Assembly: GCA_002068415.1 (NCBI GenBank)
Contig: MVZM01000019.1
Span: forward strand, 1-35,055
Reading direction: 5' to 3'
Origin: Tenericutes bacterium ADurb.BinA124
Lineage (GTDB): Bacteria; Bacillota_I; Bacilli_A; ML615J-28; CAG-698
DNA length: 35,055 nt
Shown here: positions 24,564 through 33,569 of the stretch, in pieces
Layout: each line of letters opens with the position of its first letter
Position numbering within the stretch: the first letter of the stretch is position 1
Position numbers and translations under genes: made by a program
Notes under the pieces: generated by a model
Databases searched by the model: none
Seen by the model: the letters and a program-made list of their open reading frames with translations, nothing else
What the model was told of the DNA's origin: nothing

Positions 24564-25253
24564 TTACTCGTCCTCCTCATAATAGTATGAATAGTCTATC
24601 CCCTTTAGGAACATTTCGCGATTATTAACATCTTCAGTCAAAGCTTTCTTTAATAATTCGCAAATAGATGAAGGATTATAAGGACTTTCTTTCATGGCAG
24701 ACAAATATTCTTTCTTTTCAATCTTTGACCAATCAATACATTTACTAATTCTTTCTTTAAGAAGCAAATCTAACCAAATTCTCGTTGATCTCCCATTTCC
24801 TTCCATAAAGGGATGGGCGATATTCATTTCAAGATATTTATCCACTATTTCCTCAAAAGTAGTATCAGGCATCCTATCAATATCTTTTAAAATTGACGAC
24901 AAAAAATCACCAACAGCAAAAACAAATCCATCTTTTGAAATCGTCTTAGTTCTTATTTGACCGGCAAAAGGGTACAAACCTTCAAATAAATAGGCATGAA
25001 TCTTTTGTAAAGAGATTGTTTTTCCAATTTCTTCTTTTTTTATTAAATTCGTTTTAAAGAAGTCATAAGCTTTCTTTTTGCTTTGTTCATCAATCGGATC
25101 AAGCATAGCTTTAATCCAATTTTGCATCTCTTTTCGATACTTGGAAGGAATTATTGTGATAAGTAGCTTTATTCCATCTTCATTAATAACATCTGAATTA
25201 TATTTTTTACCATCGCTAGCATATAATTTCTGTTGTCCACAAATTGATGACAA
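24564..25253 (-). CDS. Fic AMP-transferase, class III (up to 229 aa)
   Basis: Fic enzymes transfer AMP to hydroxyls of target proteins. The motif HPFMEGNGRSTR (His147 to Arg158) is complete, with the flap region near IRTKTISKDGFVFA. The core from LDPIDEQSKKKAYDFF (residue 51 on) matches Neisseria NmFic along its length, including DREMFLKGIDYSYYYE-like ends. The C-terminal inhibitory motif is S222-YYY-E226, followed by Glu where class III usually has Gly or Asn. The first about 48 residues lie outside the NmFic core. The only start for the full frame is TTG without a ribosome site; ATGs at 25127 and 25106 are alternatives. So either the N-terminus is truncated or the start is internal. No antitoxin is expected for class III. 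Confidence 0.75.
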   Translation of the reverse strand: MSSICGQQKLYASDGKKYNSDVINEDGIKLLITIIPSKYRKEMQNWIKAMLDPIDEQSKKKAYDFFKTNLIKKEEIGKTISLQKIHAYLFEGLYPFAGQIRTKTISKDGFVFAVGDFLSSILKDIDRMPDTTFEEIVDKYLEMNIAHPFMEGNGRSTRIWLDLLLKERISKCIDWSKIEKKEYLSAMKESPYNPSSICELLKKALTEDVNNREMFLKGIDYSYYYEEDE

Positions 25254-25622
25254 CTTAAAGCATTAAGAACAATTGAATTTTTATTTTTTTAAAATCCAAC
25301 TTGTTGAAAGTGATTCTTTCAAGCTTTTCAATAAACGAAGAAATAATTTGTAAATGCTCTTCCTGGAAACTGTAAACAACGATAACATGGTCTAATTTAT
25401 ACACCTAGGTGTATAATCTAGGTGTATAATTCTACAACTAAAAAATAAACAAAAACTGCGGAAAACTCCGGTTACAACAAATGTCTCCCCAAATAATCTT
25501 CCTTTTTATACATTTAAAATAAATGTTTTAATAATCTTGGCAACAAATTTAAGTTTTTTTACTCATAATAACACCGACATTTATATTTTTAGGAACAATG
25601 TCCTTATGAGGCTTTATCCAAC
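25254..25622. other. Gene-free stretch between Fic and the BspA-like gene
   Basis: Apart from the palindrome this holds only short open frames on the minus strand without starts or ribosome sites (for example about 48 codons at 25260-25404). They look like decayed coding DNA. No gene supported. Confidence 0.45.
25398..25430. repeat. 18-bp palindrome overlapping a 13-bp direct repeat
   Basis: TATACACCTAGGTGTATA (25398-25415) is a perfect palindrome. CTAGGTGTATAAT occurs twice in tandem (25405-25417, 25418-25430). It looks like a multi-site operator. The nearest gene is Fic, whose long frame starts 145 bases away on the minus strand. Confidence 0.8.
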
Positions 25623-25671
25623 AAAAAAGGGCCATGTTTCTCTCTTAAGCGAGATTGAACATAGACCCTCT
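25623..25671 (-). terminator. Terminator of the BspA-like gene
   Basis: Minus-strand GGGTCTATGTT pairs with AACATGGCCC (one bulge), with an inner TCTC/GAGA stem, followed by TTTTTT. A long, strong hairpin 11 bases past the stop codon. Confidence 0.85.
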
Positions 25672-25682
25672 TTACAAACTTT

Positions 25683-28600
25683 TTAATTTGTTGCTCCCCA
25701 AACGACCGGCATTGCTTTTCCGTCATTGTAATTCCACTGACTGTTCCAACCACTTGGCTTAGATGCGGCTGCGCATCTGATTTGCAATGTTGTTTGACAA
25801 CCGTTAAAGATGGTCGACCCGATTGTTGTTACACTGTTGGGAATAAAGATTTGCATAAGGGCAGGGCAGTACGCAAACGCAGCATTTCCAATCGTTGTTA
25901 CCGTATCGGGAATAGTAAGCGATGTCAGATTAGAACAACCGGCAAATGTTGATGCTTCAATTTTCTTAAAACCTGATTGGAACACCGCTTTAGTTAATGA
26001 TTGACAACCACTGAAAACACCATTAGCGGTAGTAACATTAGCTGGAATGCTTATTTCTTTAAGGCCACTACTCGTAAAGGCGAATGATCCAATGTACTCT
26101 AAGTTTTGCGGTAATGAAATACTTGTAAGTGAAGTACAACTCATAAAGGCACCGGATTCAATTGTTTTGACTGTGCTTGGAAGAATAAATTCCGTTATTT
26201 TGGAGTTACAAAAAACATTTTGACCAATATATTCAAGGTTACTGGTAATGCTTATTTGGGAAATATTATTTGAATAATATGGGTGAGAACTACCATCGGT
26301 GCCAAATGCTACATCAGGAAGCCTTGTCGCATCCGTAATAATAACTTCCGTTAAACTAATCGGAATATAATACTTTTTATTATTGTCATATGCCGGTGCA
26401 TAATATCCAACCATACTGTTAGGAAATTGCATTTGACCGAAGATATATGCTATCTTCCCGGCAAAGCGATCATTGGTGGTTCGATCGCAACCAACAAAGG
26501 GGATTGTTAATTTAGTTAAATTGCTCATGCCGGATAATACTCCGTCATCTAATTTAACCAAACTATTCGGTAATGTTAATTCCGTAATCCCGGTGTTATT
26601 CTTAAAGGCTTCAGAGCCGATATATTTTACCGGTTTCCCATTAAATGTTTCCGGAACGACTACAACAGCTTCCGTACCAAGGTAAGCAATAACCGTATAA
26701 AAATCACTGCCGTCATTTCCTAAACCGTATTCAAATATACCGTCGCTAGTTTCAGAAATTTGCTCAACTTCAATTACCGTAGTAAAGGCCATATCTTTTC
26801 TGGAAATGAAACTATATTGGTTGTTTTCCGGTAAGGTCGTTATTTCTCCGTTAACTCTAAATTCCGTTAATTTATGTCCGGCCGGAATTTCTACTTCTAA
26901 AACAACTTCAGTATCCTTTAAAACTGTGTTTGAAATAACACCTGTTGGTTGGATTATTTTAATAGAGCCGTCATTTGGTAATGTCACCAAATAATATTTA
27001 TCCCAATATTCGACTCTCAATGTTGTATCAAAATTAAGATTGAAAGTGAAAGTGACAACACCAGCAATCATGCTATCATTAATAAAAAGATTGGGCATTT
27101 TTCCGATCTCATCTCTAATTGCAACCGTAATTTCCGTCCTTTCCGGAATATTGTCATAATCCGATATTACCGGTGATGTAACGGTTATTGAACCATCACT
27201 AGGCAAACTTAATTTAAATAATCCGGCCATTGTCGTCATTATTGTTGTTGGTTCAGTTATTGTAAATGTGTATTCATTATTTTCATTAAGTTTATCGGTT
27301 TCATCATCATAACCAACAACAAATTTTTTAAGCGTTTGTCCTGCTTGGACGACTACTTTAACCGTAATAACGGTGTTGACGGGAATGCTATTAAGATCAA
27401 TATCTATTGGTGATACCAATTCAACTGAAGCATTGGTTGGTAAGGTTAATGAAACATTCACATAAGCAGACCGCCAATTAACGGGTCTGTTATCGGGATT
27501 CCAATCAGGATTCCAGGTGTCCGGGCAAAATGTTATCGGTGTTTTAATAGTAAGTTTGTCGCAACTCTTAAAGACATTAGCACCCATATTTATTACTCTT
27601 GTATCAACAAATATTACTGTCAATTCTTCGCAATAAGAAAAAGCACTTTCATCTATTTTTTCCAATGAATGCGGTAATGTAATGTTTGTTAATTGAGGAT
27701 TTGCGCTAAAGGCGTTTTCTCCAATTGTTAATAATCCTTCATAAAAAATGACATTACGAAGATTAGGCGCCTTATAAAAGGCAAAGTTTTTAATCGTTTT
27801 AACGTTGGAAGGAATCCTTATTTCCGTTAATCCTGATTGATTAAAAGCACCTTCACCAATTTCTACTACCTGATCAGGAATGACTATCGTTGTCAGTAAG
27901 TGGCATCGATTAAATAAATTGGCAGCTATTTTGCTGATATTATTTGATAGTTTCACATTAGCTAATAAAGCGGCATTCATAAATGCGCCTTCTTTAATTT
28001 CCGTTACCGTATCAGGTATTACTATATCGCTTAGATTATTACACTGTGAGAAAGCTTGCTGTTCGATCGTTTTTATACTATTAGGTAAGTTAACAGCCGT
28101 AATCTTCGATGACAAAAAAGCACTGGCAAAGATTGTTTCCGTTCCCTCTAAAATTTGATAACTTTCTTCTCTTCCTACCGGATATAACAAAATCGTTTTT
28201 AAATCTTTTGAATAAACAACACCATTAACCGATATATAGTGAGGGTTGTCTTCGGAAACATAAATATTTAACAGATTATGAGAAAGATAGAAGGCTGAAT
28301 TAAAGATATATGAAACGTTTTTAGGAATCGTAAATTCGGTAAGCTGAAGACAATAGCCAAAGGCGTTCATTTTGATTTCTTCTGTCGCTTCGGGAATAAC
28401 GATTGCTTTTAAATCAAGGCATCCAAAAAAGGCATAGTCACTAATTAAAATTAATCCCGAAGGAAGATTAATTTTTTCTAAATGTATGTAATCAGTAATC
28501 GTTATTTTCGTTTCATTGGCGATATAGTTGGCACAAAAAGCTTTTTCCGGAATCATGTCGGTATCCGTAATGCTTACTTCCTTTAAATCATTAGGTAGAT

Positions 28601-30281
28601 AGTAAGCTGATTCTGTGGTTGTGAAAAAGGGATAAGTATTAGGATAATTTGTTTCGCCGAAAATATAAAAGAATCTTTTCTCTACAGAACTCGGGCCTGA
28701 ATAATCTCTTTCCCTACCAATAAAAGGAATCGTTAACTTAGTAAGACTACTTAAACCAAAAAGGGCTCCCTGATCAATCATTTGGATACTCTGGGGAATT
28801 TCTAGTTCTAATACAGCATAACCGTTATTTTTAAAAGCGTCAGTTTCAAGATATTTTACCGGTTTATTTTGATATTCACTCGGGATTTTAACAATCACTT
28901 CATTACCGATAAATTCTTTTACTGTATATCCTTCTTCCGGTGTGCCCTCATTTAATAAGATGAAAGCAAAGGAACTGGCCGTGCTTACTTTATAAGCCGT
29001 TATTAATTTTAAAGTGACATCACTTGTAACTGTCAAGGTATGTTGATTATCAACTAAAGTAACTGATAAATCATTGACTTTAAAATCAACGACATATCTG
29101 GTATCAGGAATAGTAACCCGCACTGTTACTTCCGTGTTTGACTCAATCCTGTTAAGCGTTAAATCAATCGGTGTTAAGACGGCAATACCGTCGGGATAAT
29201 CACTATCCAAGGTTAATTTATAAACATCTTCCAACACCGCATCAATAGTTGTATTCTTTACTATAACCACAGTAAATTTCAGTGTCTGGGAATCAATTAT
29301 TTCCGTTCTATCCACACCATCAATTAATAAGGATTTAAACTTTTTGTTTTCGGGAACAACACCGATAAAATGAAACTCAACACTAGTTCCGTGAGGAACT
29401 TGGGTTAAATCAATACCGGGAGTTAAAAGCTCAAAAAGATTATTATCAAAAGTAAGCGAATAAGTTTTAATCGCTTTTTCAAATTTAACGATAACATCAT
29501 GATTAGGCATAGTAAAGCTAATCGTCTTTGTTGGTGACATTAATAAATCAGCGACTTTACTGACGCCGTCAACTGTCAATACTTTAACTTCTTCCGACGC
29601 GATATCATATGCTACCGTTAAAATTATTTTAGTGCCTGCCAATACTTTTAAATTATCGCTTTGGTTAGAAACAACATTATTGGGTAATGTTAATTTATAA
29701 GTTTTTTGTTGTTCTTCAATATCTTTATAGGTCACTACAACGGTAACATTTTCGGTAACGACAAAGCTAAACTGATTGTCAGTTAAACTTTTATCAGCAC
29801 CGTTAACTTTAAATGTTGCTACTTCTTTATTAGCGGGAACATTTACCTTAATTGTAACTTCGGTATTCTTTTCCACTTCAGCAAGATTAATTACTTCTGG
29901 TGATATCACAACAACAGTATTATCAGTTGGTAAGTTGATACTAAATGTTTCAACATCAGGACCGGTAAGGTCTTTAAAACTGACTGTGATTGTAATATTT
30001 TCGGTAATGACAAAGCTAAACCTATTATCAGTTAATGGCTTATCAACATTATTAACTTTAAATGTTGCTACTTCTTTATTAGCGGGAACATTTACTTTTA
30101 AGGTAATCGTGGTGTTTTCCTTAATCTTTAATAAGTCTAATTTAGTTGGCGCCTCAACGATAACAGATCCATCGGTTGGCAAAGTTAATGAGAATGTTTC
30201 TTTGTTTTTACAAGCCGTAAAAATAAAAGCAACTGCAATCATTAACACAACAAATAACAGTCCATTAAATTTTTTAAGCAT
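25683..30281 (-). CDS. Giant BspA-like LRR lipoprotein (1532 aa)
   Basis: Surface lipoprotein: signal peptide with lipobox FTAC (Cys24). Residues about 30-430 hold five 65-83-residue beta domains (pattern TLPTDGSVIV ... NTEVTIKVNVPANKEVATFKVNG ... SFVVTENVTV); the first two are near-identical. About 440-935 is a first BspA-type LRR_5 array, opening with 'YTVKEFIGNEVIVKIPSEYQNKPVKYL' and ending in a Trp-rich cap (CPDTWNPDWNPDNRP). About 940-1160 holds three more beta domains, and 1165-1532 a second LRR array with the same kind of opening and cap (WNSQWNYNDGKAMPVVWG). So domains-plus-LRR occurs twice, as if by internal duplication. Such proteins bind host or partner surfaces; the ligand is unknown. 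AAAGGAGAAG precedes ATG 30281. Single gene with promoter and terminator. Confidence 0.85.
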   Translation of the reverse strand: MLKKFNGLLFVVLMIAVAFIFTACKNKETFSLTLPTDGSVIVEAPTKLDLLKIKENTTITLKVNVPANKEVATFKVNNVDKPLTDNRFSFVITENITITVSFKDLTGPDVETFSINLPTDNTVVVISPEVINLAEVEKNTEVTIKVNVPANKEVATFKVNGADKSLTDNQFSFVVTENVTVVVTYKDIEEQQKTYKLTLPNNVVSNQSDNLKVLAGTKIILTVAYDIASEEVKVLTVDGVSKVADLLMSPTKTISFTMPNHDVIVKFEKAIKTYSLTFDNNLFELLTPGIDLTQVPHGTSVEFHFIGVVPENKKFKSLLIDGVDRTEIIDSQTLKFTVVIVKNTTIDAVLEDVYKLTLDSDYPDGIAVLTPIDLTLNRIESNTEVTVRVTIPDTRYVVDFKVNDLSVTLVDNQHTLTVTSDVTLKLITAYKVSTASSFAFILLNEGTPEEGYTVKEFIGNEVIVKIPSEYQNKPVKYLETDAFKNNGYAVLELEIPQSIQMIDQGALFGLSSLTKLTIPFIGRERDYSGPSSVEKRFFYIFGETNYPNTYPFFTTTESAYYLPNDLKEVSITDTDMIPEKAFCANYIANETKITITDYIHLEKINLPSGLILISDYAFFGCLDLKAIVIPEATEEIKMNAFGYCLQLTEFTIPKNVSYIFNSAFYLSHNLLNIYVSEDNPHYISVNGVVYSKDLKTILLYPVGREESYQILEGTETIFASAFLSSKITAVNLPNSIKTIEQQAFSQCNNLSDIVIPDTVTEIKEGAFMNAALLANVKLSNNISKIAANLFNRCHLLTTIVIPDQVVEIGEGAFNQSGLTEIRIPSNVKTIKNFAFYKAPNLRNVIFYEGLLTIGENAFSANPQLTNITLPHSLEKIDESAFSYCEELTVIFVDTRVINMGANVFKSCDKLTIKTPITFCPDTWNPDWNPDNRPVNWRSAYVNVSLTLPTNASVELVSPIDIDLNSIPVNTVITVKVVVQAGQTLKKFVVGYDDETDKLNENNEYTFTITEPTTIMTTMAGLFKLSLPSDGSITVTSPVISDYDNIPERTEITVAIRDEIGKMPNLFINDSMIAGVVTFTFNLNFDTTLRVEYWDKYYLVTLPNDGSIKIIQPTGVISNTVLKDTEVVLEVEIPAGHKLTEFRVNGEITTLPENNQYSFISRKDMAFTTVIEVEQISETSDGIFEYGLGNDGSDFYTVIAYLGTEAVVVVPETFNGKPVKYIGSEAFKNNTGITELTLPNSLVKLDDGVLSGMSNLTKLTIPFVGCDRTTNDRFAGKIAYIFGQMQFPNSMVGYYAPAYDNNKKYYIPISLTEVIITDATRLPDVAFGTDGSSHPYYSNNISQISITSNLEYIGQNVFCNSKITEFILPSTVKTIESGAFMSCTSLTSISLPQNLEYIGSFAFTSSGLKEISIPANVTTANGVFSGCQSLTKAVFQSGFKKIEASTFAGCSNLTSLTIPDTVTTIGNAAFAYCPALMQIFIPNSVTTIGSTIFNGCQTTLQIRCAAASKPSGWNSQWNYNDGKAMPVVWGATN
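29755..30099 (-). repeat. Near-identical 83-codon repeats inside the BspA-like gene
   Basis: The stretches 29755-29850 and 30004-30099 match closely at an offset of 249 bp (for example AATGTTGCTACTTCTTTATT occurs in both). They encode the ends of N-terminal domains 2 and 1. Confidence 0.75.
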
Positions 30282-30331
30282 ATAATCTTGCTTCTCCTTT
30301 AGTTATTTTTTCCCAAAAATAATCTATCTAA

Positions 30332-30360
30332 ATTATACTCCTATTCACACACTAAAACAA
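30332..30360 (-). promoter_or_regulatory. Promoter of the BspA-like gene
   Basis: Minus-strand TTGTTT (30355-30360), a 17-base spacer and TATAAT (30332-30337), giving a leader of about 45 bases. Confidence 0.65.
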
Positions 30361-30479
30361 TTATTTTTAAATTAGCATCAACAAATATTAAAAATTGAAT
30401 TTCATAATATAAATATTTATAAAAAATCAATGAGTTATTTTCTCTAATCCTTTGTTTGTGAAATTAACAATGTCTTTAA

Positions 30480-31232
30480 TTAAAAAATAAATGTTTTATA
30501 TGTTTTGTTGGAATTTTCCTTAAATAATTTCTTTAAAATCATGGCAACTTTATCCGTAGAATCAAATTCAAACATTATTGATTCAAATTCATTAAACATT
30601 TTATTTATCACAGTTAACGCAAAGTCAATAAAACTGTTTTTATCGTTGCTTGTAATGTAGCATAATTCATTCTCATCTATAAATACTAAGTTTTTAACCT
30701 TCTTATTTTCTTCTTGGTAAATAACTTTATTGGGAATGATTGTAACAAAATCACTAAAGGTTCCTGTAAAAGCATTAATATCTTGATGGGTTTCTAAATA
30801 ATAATCAAAGGCATATTTAGCAATCTTTTCAAATTCTTGGCTGTTTCTGGTAAATGATTTAACATCTACTTGTTTATAGTCATGTATAATTAAATCTTCC
30901 TTTTTAAACTCTCTTTCGAAAGTTTCTCTTTTTAGTATGAAACCTAATTTGAGGAGATTGTTTATTATATCTGTTTCGGTCGATTCAAGCATTACTTGCA
31001 GGGGTTTGTTTAAATGGGTTTTAATGGCCTTTATACGAGTTTTATTTAAATTATTAAATGTTTGTTTTATGGGATATAGATATTGATTATTGGTATGGAA
31101 GATATTATCGTATACGACATAATAAATGTCTCTCATATCACTTAATTTATAATATTTGAAGATTTTATTATCCGCTATTTCATTTCTTATTTCTGGAGGT
31201 AAATCTTTATATTCAATTTGTGTTATTAGCAT
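30480..31232 (-). CDS. Divergent GNAT-like acetyltransferase (250 aa)
   Basis: Weak recognition. The middle (ESTETDIINNLLKLGFILKRETFERE) resembles the 'x..LLKxGFxxxxxxxE' strand of GNAT proteins. The C-terminal half (LVFIDENELCYITSNDKNSFIDFALTVINKMF ... FEFDSTDKVAMILKKLF) has the beta-alpha pattern of a second GNAT lobe. The acetyl-CoA P-loop is not obvious. ATG 31232 is chosen, nine bases after AGGAG; an ATG at 31241 sits in the ribosome site. Single gene with no recognisable partner. The substrate is unknown, and it could belong to another fold. Confidence 0.45.
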   Translation of the reverse strand: MLITQIEYKDLPPEIRNEIADNKIFKYYKLSDMRDIYYVVYDNIFHTNNQYLYPIKQTFNNLNKTRIKAIKTHLNKPLQVMLESTETDIINNLLKLGFILKRETFEREFKKEDLIIHDYKQVDVKSFTRNSQEFEKIAKYAFDYYLETHQDINAFTGTFSDFVTIIPNKVIYQEENKKVKNLVFIDENELCYITSNDKNSFIDFALTVINKMFNEFESIMFEFDSTDKVAMILKKLFKENSNKTYKTFIF

Positions 31233-31283
31233 AAAAATCATCTCCTACTATTCATGTCAATTATTTTAATTGTATCCTTTACC

Positions 31284-31315
31284 AAAAAGAGTTAATCTTT
31301 GACGACTATCTCTCT
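31284..31315. repeat. Dispersed hairpin repeat, copy 1
   Basis: AAAAAGAGTTAATC TTTGAC GACTATCTCT: arms GAGTTAATC and GACTATCTC pair with one mismatch and one G-T. The second copy is at 33162-33193 in the same orientation, with about five differences in 32 bases. Confidence 0.65.
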
Positions 31316-31436
31316 TTAAACTTTTAATTGAAGAATTAACTAGATATTCCTGTTGAATTCTTTTAAATTTTTATCAAGCTTTTTAAAAATACATCTATGT
31401 TTTATTGTGATTTTAAATAAAATATCACGTTAAATT

Positions 31437-32699
31437 TTAAGGTCTTAAGCAACCAAGAGGTACAACATATATACCATCTTCAGGTCTTTGATAAGCCATC
31501 TCAGTATTAGTTAATATCATTAGAAATGATGGTTTAAGTTTAGAAATATCAGCCAGTTTTAAAAGATTTGCACTTGCTTTATCTAATTCATTACTACCTA
31601 ATTTAACTTCAATACCGCCCCAAGAACCATCGTTTAGTTCAACAATTAAGTCAACTTCAAGCCCAGATGAGTCATTATAGTGATATACTTTACCGTCTAT
31701 TTCTTCCGCATAAATTCTAATATCTCGTGTAGCAATAGATTCAAATAAAAATCCAAAGGTTTCAAAATCATTTAGTAATTTCTTAGGAGAAACATCAAGA
31801 GCAGCAACAGCAATACTGGGATCAACAAATTGCCTTTTATTACTCTTTCTAAGTCGACTAGCACTCCTAATATTAGGCGACCAAGGTAAAACATCTTCCA
31901 CTATAAATAATCTTTTTAAGGCATTCATATAGCTATCAAAAGTTTTAATACTTACTATTTCTTTAGATGATTGATCTTTGTAGATAGTTGAGTCCGTAGC
32001 TAATGTCGATACATTTCTTGCATAACTTTTAACAAGTTTTTCTAATTTCTCTTTATCTTTTGATATACCGTCAACTTCATCGCTGTCTTTTTTGATAATG
32101 CTTTTTAAAAGGTGTCTTGGAAGTTCAAATTGTAGTTCTTCTTCCAAATCAAGACTTCCAGGCCATCCCCCCCGACAAATTAATTTTGTAATATCATCTA
32201 TGCTAATATTAGACATCGCAACAGAAGGAATTTTATCGTGGTGATTAAATAAATCCTCTAAAGAAACAAGGCCATTAGACTCTCCACTTTCATATAAGCT
32301 CATTGGCCTCATATAAACTGAATTTATTCTTCCCGTCCCAGTATGAAGTGTATTTATGTTTTGTTTTCTTGTTGATCCGGTTAGAAGATATGCTCCTTTA
32401 TAATTATGATCATCAATATCAATGCGAATAAAATCCCATAATTCCGGAACATCTTGCCATTCATCAAACAAAACCGGTTTTTCTCCTTCTAATACTTTTT
32501 CTTTTGCAATAGTGGCTAAAGTTTTATATTTTTCTCTTACTATTGGGTCTTGCAATTTTACTATTGTATTCGCAAACATACTAGCCGTTGTTGATTTACC
32601 AACCCATTTAGCACCTTCAATAACTACACCACCACTAAAACTCATAGTTTTTTTAATTCTTGATTCAATTAATCTTTTTCTATAATTAATATTCGCCAT
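31437..32699 (-). CDS. AAA ATPase with DUF4143 (COG1373), 420 aa
   Basis: AAA_14 ATPase domain with Walker A EGAKWVGKSTT (near residue 30), Walker B KPVLFDEWQDVPELW, and sensor LLTGSTRKQ. The middle helical part is followed by DUF4143 with a PD-(D/E)XK-like core, GLEVDLIVELNDGSWGGIEVKLGSNELD, where E-V-D and E-V-K are complete. The biological role of this widespread family is unknown. ATG 32699 is supported by GGAGG six bases upstream; the longer frame to 32720 starts before the predicted transcript start. Three 23-bp repeats cover its promoter. Single gene. Confidence 0.88.
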   Translation of the reverse strand: MANINYRKRLIESRIKKTMSFSGGVVIEGAKWVGKSTTASMFANTIVKLQDPIVREKYKTLATIAKEKVLEGEKPVLFDEWQDVPELWDFIRIDIDDHNYKGAYLLTGSTRKQNINTLHTGTGRINSVYMRPMSLYESGESNGLVSLEDLFNHHDKIPSVAMSNISIDDITKLICRGGWPGSLDLEEELQFELPRHLLKSIIKKDSDEVDGISKDKEKLEKLVKSYARNVSTLATDSTIYKDQSSKEIVSIKTFDSYMNALKRLFIVEDVLPWSPNIRSASRLRKSNKRQFVDPSIAVAALDVSPKKLLNDFETFGFLFESIATRDIRIYAEEIDGKVYHYNDSSGLEVDLIVELNDGSWGGIEVKLGSNELDKASANLLKLADISKLKPSFLMILTNTEMAYQRPEDGIYVVPLGCLRP

Positions 32700-32718
32700 T
32701 TTCAGCCTCCATAGCCAC

Positions 32719-32747
32719 ATTATATAACACTATTCCATAAATTGCAA
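32719..32747 (-). promoter_or_regulatory. Promoter of the first DUF4143 ATPase
   Basis: Minus-strand TTGCAA (32742-32747), a 17-base spacer and TATAAT (32719-32724). The -35 lies inside repeat unit 1. Confidence 0.75.
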
Positions 32748-32801
32748 CGATTAAATTCCATAAATTGCAGTGGTTTAATTCCATAAATTGCAGTGGTTTA
32801 T
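32733..32801. repeat. Three tandem 23-bp repeats over the ATPase promoter
   Basis: Units 32733-32755, 32756-32778 and 32779-32801 share the core TTCCATAAATTGCA (minus: TGCAATTTATGGAA). Units 2 and 3 differ at one base only; unit 1 differs at six of the last nine. Two helical turns per unit suggest binding sites for a repressor or activator on one face of the DNA. Confidence 0.88.
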
Positions 32802-33241
32802 CGTTGAACTTAATTCTATGTCTTCCTAGATGTCCTCTTTAATATCAAATATATTTTATCGTTGCCTTTATAGCAACCAAGAATCATAAGCATTCAAATT
32901 GACACTTTAACGGCATATCATTTTTATATAAATAGTTTAATGAGATGAGTTCGAATCCACGGGATGAGAAATATAAAAACAATAATGATATTAAAAAATC
33001 CTTGCTGGATGATTTAATTGTTTTATTAGCTTACTAATTAAATATTTAAATGCACTGGTTTTAACAAATAAAGTATAATATTAAAATGTTAAGTCACCAA
33101 TGAGGGAATAGTAGGAAATTAAGTATTCTTATGATTTTGCTGTTTTGTTATTAAGAAACATAAAAAGAGATAATCTTTTACGACTAACTCTTCTAAAATT
33201 TCGTTTATTTTGGTTTGCTTTTTTACTTTTTTAATTCCTAT
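32802..33241. other. Gene-free AT-rich stretch
   Basis: No supportable gene on either strand. It holds the second copy of the hairpin repeat (33162-33193). A GTTCGAATCC at about 32949 recalls a tRNA T-loop, but no tRNA stems surround it. Confidence 0.5.
33162..33193. repeat. Dispersed hairpin repeat, copy 2
   Basis: AAAAAGAGATAATC TTTTAC GACTAACTCT. Arms GAGATAATC and GACTAACTC pair as in copy 1. The two copies flank the first DUF4143 ATPase gene. Confidence 0.65.
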
Positions 33242-33555
33242 TTACTTAATTAGTTTTCCTATTTTCATCTGTCGTCTCCACTGAGGAGCAACACCGTCAT
33301 CTTCCCAATATTCATCCATTTCGACAATCAATCCGTTTGCAAATTTTAAAAAGCTAACAACATGAAACAAACAAGCCTTATCTACCGGATTAACTTTAGT
33401 CACTGTAATCATAGTATCGTTCATTTCTTCTGTGCATTCAATTTCGCCATCCCAATCTCTAGGATATTCGCAATTTGCCTTAATTATTCCGCAACAGTAA
33501 AAATCTCATTGCTACAATACCACCCTATAACAGCATCAAACTATTCATGTTGTAA
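33242..33555 (-). pseudogene. Broken SnoaL/NTF2-like gene
   Basis: The C-terminal 76 codons read NCEYPRDWDGEIE ... FLKFANGLIVEMDEYWEDDG ... APQWRRQMKIGK, typical of small SnoaL-like (NTF2 fold) proteins. Upstream, the same protein continues in another frame (WYCSNEIFTVAE), so a one-base deletion lies near 33481-33490. A TAG codon (33542-33544) interrupts the frame further upstream, and the N-terminus cannot be traced. Expressed product unlikely. Confidence 0.75.
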
Positions 33556-33569
33556 CTCTTTCTATGCTT

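Noticed and set aside
25431..25560. Minus-strand frame with a BRCT-like phrase (FGETFVVTGVFRSF)
   Set aside because: Only about 40 codons, no start, flanked by stops; too short to claim a DNA ligase or BRCT remnant.
29776..30285. 169-codon plus-strand ORF antisense to the BspA-like gene
   Set aside because: It mirrors the repetitive domains of the real gene, with no ribosome site and unnatural composition; a shadow frame.
32941..32970. GTTCGAATCC resembling a tRNA T-loop, possible att site or tRNA fragment
   Set aside because: No pairing T-stem, acceptor or anticodon arm is present, no integrase is nearby, and there is no matching copy at a tRNA gene in the window.
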